NCBI RefSeq assembly: GCF_963678635.1
Contig: NC_087068.1
Location: forward strand, 43,177,649 to 43,241,648
Length of the DNA: 64,000 nt
Direction: 5' to 3'
DNA from: Symsagittifera roscoffensis
Lineage: Eukaryota; Xenacoelomorpha; Acoela; Convolutidae
The position numbers and the translations under genes were made by a program. The notes beneath the pieces are model-generated. The model made no database searches, was not told the DNA's origin, and saw nothing but the letters and a program-made list of their open reading frames with translations. Positions 56,680-64,000 of this stretch are shown in pieces. Position 1 is the stretch's first letter, and each line of letters begins with the position of its first letter.

Positions 56680-57217
56680 AACAAGACTGCTCGTATCAGG
56701 GCGAAGCCCTGAATGTTCCGACTGCCTTTTAAGGTTTTATGGAGCAGTATTAACATAAAAAAAAATTGAATGTAATAAAATAAAATGAAAAATTTTTTTT
56801 TCTAAAATTTGAAATTTTGTTTGAAAATCATCCCCCCATACGCCATATAAAGTACAGAAAGATAGATTTAGCTCCTTGTAACAAATCAATTAAGGCAAAT
56901 AAGCTTCTTTCAACCAATTTGGAACGATTTTAAGACGGATTAAATCTCCGCTTACGCGTTAATAGCGCGAAATATATCGCGCGTTAATTGTCCCAAATTG
57001 ACCAAAATGGCAATCTTTAAACCCCCATAACTTTACGAAAAATGATCACAGGTGAAATATCTTTTCAAATTTGAGCTCAAGACAACAATAGCTTTCGAAT
57101 GATATAAAAAAATTCCGTCAAAAATGGCTAGTTAAAAAGTCGAAATTTGTCTGAAGAAAAAAAAAACCCACCCCGAGCACAAATATTCCGTTACTTTCGT
57201 ATCGAAAGTCGGAACAA
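56680..57217 (+). repeat. AACAAG-family non-autonomous element, copy 4
   Basis: AACAAGACTGCTCG ... AAGTCGGAACAA, 538 bp. The best-preserved copy, with the full CTCCGCTTACGCGTTAA and GCGCGAAATATATCGCGC palindrome. Confidence 0.88.
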
Positions 57218-57731
57218 TAATGGATAGCGAAACCAGTCACTTAAGACGCTTCTGAACACTGTCCTTTATGACAAGAATTTACTGGAATTTACTGGAGTCA
57301 AAAATTTGCACCACTGTGATCAGTTAATCCAAATAACCCTCAAACGAAAACTCAGTTTGGCTATTTGGGGTTATAGTACTTAAAATATGGTTGGGAGCCG
57401 GTCAACGTTCCCCTCACATTAACAGGAACTGCAAACTTAAATCCTACACATGCCCTGTTCTGGGCACAGGCAGATGACCAACTTTCTGCATTATCTTATC
57501 AGAGATAGTTTTGCCAATCTCACCCGCATTTAAGAAAAGTGAAAGCAAATCGATTATAATGGATTTTCGTGGCCTAAAATGTTGTAAATACAATCGATTC
57601 CCATGTTACGTTCAGACAACAAAATTGGACTAAAAATGGAATTAAATCCATTTTTGTCGCCAAAACAAATTGCATTATAATTCATGTCGAATCCATTATA
57701 ATGGATTTTACAATAAGTAGGAAATCACATT
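57218..57731. other. AT-rich, no gene recognised
   Basis: ATTATAATGGATTT-type repeats occur just before the gap. Nothing else. Confidence 0.4.
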
Positions 57732-57931
57732 NNNNNNNNNNNNNNNNNNNNNNNNNNNNNNNNNNNNNNNNNNNNNNNNNNNNNNNNNNNNNNNNNNNNN
57801 NNNNNNNNNNNNNNNNNNNNNNNNNNNNNNNNNNNNNNNNNNNNNNNNNNNNNNNNNNNNNNNNNNNNNNNNNNNNNNNNNNNNNNNNNNNNNNNNNNNN
57901 NNNNNNNNNNNNNNNNNNNNNNNNNNNNNNN
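57732..57931. other. Assembly gap (200 N)
   Basis: Exactly 200 unknown bases; probably a placeholder length. Confidence 0.98.
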
Positions 57932-60900
57932 TATTCAAATTTTGACAACCATGGTCGAAGAACGCTTGAGGGGTGATTTCTCTAAAATGAGCAAAACGTT
58001 CTAATCAAGGCTTTATGAACAAAAGGAAGTGATTTATCCGGAAAACAAGGACCCACTAGTTAGCGCGGATTTTAATTTAAGGGCAGTTGAGACAAAAAGC
58101 GTGGGTGTAATAGGGTGAGGCGGGATCCAGAACCTGCATCTACCAGGTTGCCTTGACCAAAAGCTAAAGAGAAATAAAAGACCAACGAAAAAGAGTGTAT
58201 AACTAGAAAAACTTATAGCACCCTTAAATTTTACTAAAAAAAAGACAAAAAATTCAATAAAAACCGTGAAAAATCAAAAACTGCGAAAAAGACAAAAGTG
58301 GTTTTTGACGGGATGTAATCTGAGTTTTTCATTTAATGTTGCATCAAGTTTATTTATTGCATTTCCGATTAACAGGTCAGTTTTGCTCGCGTTGCTTATT
58401 GGGCACCCTCACTGGAGTGATGTGCGAGTATACTTAGCACGACAATGTTAGTTTTCCAAGAGTGGCAGGCTGTGCCAGAGCACTACTACAAGAACTCTGA
58501 GATCACGCTGAAAAAAAAATTGGAATCGTTAGATTAGAAAAAGATCAGATCTGTGATAGGTTTGGTTTGGACGGCTAATTTGTAACATGCTTTTTTTACT
58601 CATTTTCTCGCACGCGGGGAGGAAAAACTGAGGAAGGAACAAGAGGAAAAAAATGCTAAATATTTACAATTTTTTTAAGACCCAAACAACCCTGATTTTG
58701 GTCGTAATCTAACAAATTTTGACCAATCATTTTTTATCAAAATTGGCTTTGGAAAACGTATCTGCGCATAGGTTGACGTCACAATTCACTCCTTTAAGCA
58801 ACAAACAAACAAAAAATAAATTTCAAGAAATTTCAGTGTAAAATTTGCAAACTTGATTTTTGTAACGCGCTAAAAAGTTGTGTTAATTATGGTTGATAAA
58901 AAATCCTTTGACAGAAAACCGGGTTTCTAACAACCCATCCCCACAAAAACCGTGCGACTTGAGCTTAAGAGCATTTACTTTGAAGAAAAAAGGATTTGGA
59001 TGATCAAATCGATTACTTTTTCAAAGTTTTTTTTTCTGAACCAAATTGTTTTAAGTAGTATCAAAAGCTTTTCTAAGAGATTTGTAATTAACACTTAATA
59101 AACCAACGCTGATTGCGGACATCGTTTCGCCTAACCGTTTTTGTTGACAACTCGAAACCACACAGTCGATTGGGATGTTTTTGAAAGGTAAATCAATTTT
59201 TTGCCTGAATTTTTGACCCAAAACTGTTTTCGGTTATTAAATTTGAGAATTTATTTGCTTCAAAATTTTTCTGTTGGAGAATCCTACTCACCAATTATTT
59301 TCTCCGATGACCGTAATAATTTTAAAGGAGGGTTGAATAACTCACCCTGGCTTGCTTAAGCTTGTTTGAACGCTAGGAAGAACGTTGTCCGCAAAAACAA
59401 ATTAGTTTTTCGCAAACTTAAGAGTATCCTCCAGATACACTCCAAAGACGGAAGTAACACCTGTTTATCTGTCGGGATTGTTTGAGGAGTCGCATGCGAT
59501 TTTTTTTCTGGTTCAGGTGACACTGACGTCTTGGTTGCTGACTTTAGTAAAGAACCATATGAGAAAGCATTCAAAAAAGTTAGACTTTTCCTGACCGAGT
59601 TTGGTCTGATAGATTTCAAGCGACCTCTGTTTGCCCACAAGAATGGAGTAACGACCAGATGGCAGAGAGGAGGCAGTGTCTAGGGAAAACAAGAAGATAC
59701 GAAAATCTTTTATGGAAGAAGACATAGTCGAGATTTTTGAGGCTAGAGACAGAATCAGGAGCTTGAGCTTGAGTGTGACATTAGATTTAAAATGTGACAG
59801 CTATTCTTTTTTTATAACATATCTTTATTACATCAAAATTTGCATAATAAATTTTTGATTGGGCTGATTGAAAAATCAAAAAGCTTCTTACATGAGCAGG
59901 TAGATGCCAAATTTAATTGCTGTTTGGCTTTAACTTGACAGTTTCATACTGCTGTGACTTTTGGGAAAATAGATATTTTAAATATGCGTCGAACTTCTGT
60001 AAATGACCACCGGCACTATCTCAATTTTTGTTATTCTGTAGACTCACTGAAGTAAAAACAACGCGCGATAATGACATCGACCCTTAGTTCGGGTAGTATC
60101 ACCAGTCGGTCATTGGAAAGAAGTTTGGTTCGTTTCGGTTCAGATTGAATTTTTTTAAAATTCGAATTGACCCTTTCGTCTCAACCGAGGAAAAAAAGCA
60201 ACTGAGTGAAAACTGAGAAAAAAGAAAGAGTCAGAAGACAGGTCAACCCAATTAACAATAACAATAAGAAGCTCAGGAAAAGAACTGCTGTCGAAGCACT
60301 ATTCGCAGTTTGCCTATGTTTCTGGAGTAGAGCTGTTTTGTTTCTGAGTTAACATTTAAAGAAGGGTTACGAGAAGCCCAACAGAAAAGCAAGAGCTTCA
60401 AGTTCAAGTGACCAACTATAAAAACTAAATGGAGAAGCATGCAAAATAATTGACTTAACGGTTTAAATTTACTCTGGTATTATAAAAATACTTGAGACTT
60501 CACATTACAACTTTCTTGAGTCATATTTAATTTTCTTGAAAACATTACCAAAAATGAAACCAGACATGTTTTGTAGATTCTGCGAGCTTCTGAAGTTTAT
60601 TACTTGACAGCAATTTATCTGGATGTGTTGAGGTAAAGCAAGTCTTAGGTTGATCCATCTGAAATGAATCAAATAAAAACCAACTAAAAAAGACTAAAAA
60701 TAATGACTTAAGGTCCCAACCATGTATTTAATGGCATTCGCGTGATATAGATAATTTTAGACATGGCATGGGGCGTGCTTTTTTAAATCTATAGTGGGGG
60801 GTTTTTTCATAAGGGTCTTTAAGTTGTAACGATCCCAAAATTCCGTGTCATGTGTGAACTTCCAATTGGTCCTACTGATTAAGAAACAAAAGCACAAATA

Positions 60901-62199
60901 ATTGTGATCCTGAGCCAATGGTAGTAGAGCTAATTTTCTTAGCCTCATATGTGACTTGATTGAACCACTACTAGATCTGATGATTACTTTGACTTTGAAG
61001 CGAAATTGAAGAAAAATGAAAGTTGCAATAGAGTCTAAATTACACAGAAATAAATAATGTTGGACAATAATTCATGACATATCGATGACATGTCGAACTA
61101 ATAAGCCATACATGAAGAAGTCAGCAGGAATGGGTTTCTAATTCAATGGACAGTCAAACTGCATTCCAACGGGAAAATTGCTTACCCTTGATGTGTTTAT
61201 AAGGCCTCAGCCAGAAATGGGTCTATCTCGGAAATTATGGGAACCGCAGAAGTATGATTTTGACCTTGTTGATGCCGTCATGCCGCCGGTCCATGGTTTG
61301 ACCGTGGGAAAGATAAGTTCTTATTTTTGGATTGCAGTGTTCATTGTAAAATCCTTGCTTGTTTTGCAAGATGAGTAGTTCTAGGGATCTACAGGGAATC
61401 AAAAGCACTTCTATTGAAGAATTTTTCTGGGCAGGAACAGAGAGTATACTTCTTTTTACTTATAATACGCTCAAAAACTTATATGATGTTCAATTTTCCG
61501 AAAACGCGCCTTTTCACTATGAATTGACTTTTCCAAGTAGGTGACCTTAGATTTCTCTAGTAACCTTAAATATTCACAAAGGATAGCGTTGCTAAATCTT
61601 GATTTTTTGTTGAACAGTATGCACATTGTGGTGTTCCGGGTAAATTTCAAAGGCTAGCTTTGCAAATTCACCGTGATATAACTTTTGAACAGTATCATTT
61701 GCTAAATTTTTTGGAAGAATGACAGAGATTGCATTTTCTGACTGCCAACAAGGTTTCTAACAAGTATTTAGCTTCCGATTCATGTTTAAGTTTTCAAAAA
61801 CTAAGATGGTGTAACAGGAGAGTTCTGAATATTTGCACGAAATGGAATTTGTTATGACGTCACTCACAGACAATCTTGTTTTTGTTTTTTACCACGGTAA
61901 TCAAAAAGTATCATAGTAACCGAGGTTACTGTCAGGAGTTCCTTCATCACATATTTCAGTCAAGAGCCGAAAAGTTTTTAGAAATGGAAGTGATCATGAC
62001 AAAGGAGTTTATTAGTTTTGATTTGTTTAAAATTAAACTCGGTACAGGTTACGTTTTTTCAGTAAGAACAAGCAACTCGACACGAGAAAAAAAACTGAAT
62101 ATATAAATACATATTTTAAAACAAATAAAAAATTTCGTCGAAATTTTTTTTAGCCGAGTACGCAAGCAGCGTTACCAGAGAGACTATTTGTTTAAAAAA
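57932..62199. other. AT-rich, no gene recognised
   Basis: Short open frames on both strands without family motifs. Minus-strand frames at 59640-59356 (94 codons) and 60948-60757 lie downstream of the LINE at 62.2-64 kb and may be more transposon debris. The plus-strand 61178-61378 frame has a coding-like middle but no recognisable domain. Confidence 0.4.
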
Positions 62200-64000
62200 C
62201 TGCCTGCCCGGGGTTCCTCAGTACATATACTTAGGTTCCTACAAAGCTTGTTCAAAAAAATCCGTGCTGGGGTCGGCCGCGTCCTGAATCTAATTGCTAG
62301 CGGTTGAAAAAATATCCAAAATCTACAAAGTCTTTATACTTATCGACTTATAGCTGTTTCGCTTCATCGGCAGCCGTACCAGGATTGAAAACCGACCCCG
62401 TATGATTCCTATTGGGGGCTAAGTAGTCCACTACCGTTACATCCCACAAAAGCACGAAAGCTGCTTACTAACAGCCCATGGAAGTCATCTGATCGCTTCC
62501 GATTGGTCCTGTAGAGAAATAGTGGCGAAAGCAGAAGGAGTGTGAGTAAAAGATAGACTCTGCTTTTTAAGGGCATTCAGGTTTGAATGGCTAGAGAATT
62601 TCCTTCCACCTTTGAGGCAAGAAAGGCCATGCCAACCATCTCCGGTAACGTCTTTTTCGCTTACGCATTTGTGCTGTTCGCTATTTTTAGAGACTAATCG
62701 AAGACCTTTTGGGATTCTGACTTGTTGGTTTGATAGTTATAATCATAGATTTTTGCACGGTCAATCATTAGGGGCCCAAACTATGTTTGGAAGCATTGAA
62801 TCTTTTACCTCCGTTGTTTTGAGTCTTAGAATCAAGTGTGCAGCTTCGCTGTCAAAAATTGGTTCTGTCCACTTTTTTGACGTTCGATTTCTGGAGCCAT
62901 GTTGACTTTTCCAAGTTCGAACCACCGTTTAAGCGTAATATTGTAGGTACCATCCTCATGCTCAAAAAAATATATCGCTCCTGGCATTTTTCGCTCCTTC
63001 TGCTGAGGCTAAGAAAGCGGGTAAAGCTAGAAGACGAGATAAAAAAAACACCCAAGTCAACTTTGGCTAAAGGGATAACTGCCTGTAAAAACTGGCTGTT
63101 ATCTAATTTTTCATTAGTGACCTAGCATAAAGAGTTTGTTTAGTATTTTGTCGTAGCGTTCCAAAAATTCAGTCTGCAAAAAACAAGGGCTCGTACGCAA
63201 AAAAACACAGGAGTTTTGGCATGGAAAAGCAATTTTATAGGAAGCACAAACCATAAGGGGTGTCTGGTTTGTCAAGGACATCCGTGATTTTTTCAAGCTT
63301 CCAATTTTTTTTGTCGGACAGTTCTTTCCGAGAATGTTCCAAAATTGCTGATTCTAGTGTAAAAAGCTCTTTTTTGTTTTTGCTTTTGGAGCATACTTTT
63401 TGAAATCGAAATGAAATTGAATTAGAATGTTTAGTCGTGGTCGGTCCCCGAAAAAAAAAAGCAAAGTTTGCACTTTTCAGTGTTTAAGCTCAGGCCGTAA
63501 GTTTGTTGATTTCAGAATGTTTTCAATGTCCCGGATTACTACGTTGTGGTTGTCGGCGAAAATTCCATCATTTAAATACCAGATGATAAATTTTGACTCC
63601 GGCTATTTGACTAGTGTCTGAAATGCTTTGTGTATTGAACTTAGTGAACTGACTGTATTATGACTAGTAAATTGAAAAACCAGAAAGTGTATGGTGCTTC
63701 AGGATTGCCTTGTTGAGTTCCATCTTCTGACATTACAAAGAATTTCCGTAAAAAATGTAACTAGGTTTACTATACGCGCAATGGGTGTTTAGTACCATTC
63801 TGATTACTTTGAGAACACATGATGCAGCATCATTTCTCTATTTATAGAGTTAAAGATATTCTCAAAATCTAGTTTGAGAAGAACGGTGCTTTTTGAATTT
63901 TTGTCGCGCTTAATTACGTTTTGGAACGAGTGTTCAATTAGGTTTCGGAACTAGTTCTGCTCGTCGTTTAGTGCAGCACCCGACCTGTGGGTTTCCGAAA
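62200..64000 (-). pseudogene. LINE (non-LTR retrotransposon) ORF2 remnant, cut by the window end
   Basis: On the minus strand, from high to low coordinates: LLKLDFENIFNSINREMMLH at about 63890-63825 (RT motif with Asp and the FNS/FDS turn), EDGTQQGNPEAP at about 63725-63692 (the QGDP block, here QGNP), and SKFIIWYLNDGIFADN at about 63600-63549. The last is the catalytic box, with Asn in the position of the second-last Asp. At 62400-62310 a C-terminal block reads PGTAADEAKQ then KYKDFVDFGYFF, as seen in the tail of some invertebrate LINE proteins. Many frame breaks, so dead. The 5' half lies beyond 64000. Confidence 0.72.

Overview
This is AT-rich eukaryotic DNA from an animal, most likely an invertebrate. 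The evidence is spliced genes with GT-AG introns up to about 9 kb, an env-bearing Ty3/Gypsy provirus, non-LTR retrotransposon remains and many short non-autonomous transposons. Two 200-base runs of N (2988-3187, 57732-57931) are assembly gaps. The species cannot be read from the sequence. Env-carrying Ty3/Gypsy elements and animal TauD-type oxygenases would fit a tunicate or another marine invertebrate, but that is only a guess.

Layout. 1-7294: a 0.5 kb fold-back repeat, then featureless AT-rich DNA with minus-strand fragments of an old Ty3/Gypsy pol. 7300-18177: a complete env-bearing Ty3/Gypsy provirus on the plus strand, with 947/946-bp LTRs, a 5-bp target duplication GAAAC, a primer-binding site, gag, a textbook -1 frameshift signal, pro-RT-RNase H-integrase, env and an extra ORF. 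It is richer in GC than its surroundings. The LTRs are nearly identical, yet the coding region carries three in-frame stops and about seven frame breaks. 18449-33254: a seven-exon plus-strand gene for a 389-residue TauD/clavaminate-synthase-like Fe(II)/2-oxoglutarate oxygenase. Its introns hold LINE and transposon debris. 35204-45632: a two-exon minus-strand gene for a 542-residue membrane protein with two RING fingers followed by two CD20/MS4A-like four-helix modules. Its 8.8 kb intron is packed with segmental duplications and tandem repeats. 45.7-62.2 kb: no convincing gene; transposons, a tandem duplication and a gap. 62.2-64.0 kb: a decayed LINE ORF2 on the minus strand that runs off the end.

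The two host genes converge (3' ends at 33254 and 35204). The provirus lies 267 bp upstream of the oxygenase start codon, in the same orientation, so its 3' LTR could affect that gene. The most novel items are the RING-RING-CD20-CD20 architecture, whose last exon is found only by recognising that the apparent stop codon lies inside a splice donor, and the provirus with its frameshift signal, predicted splice-expressed env and unknown post-env ORF.
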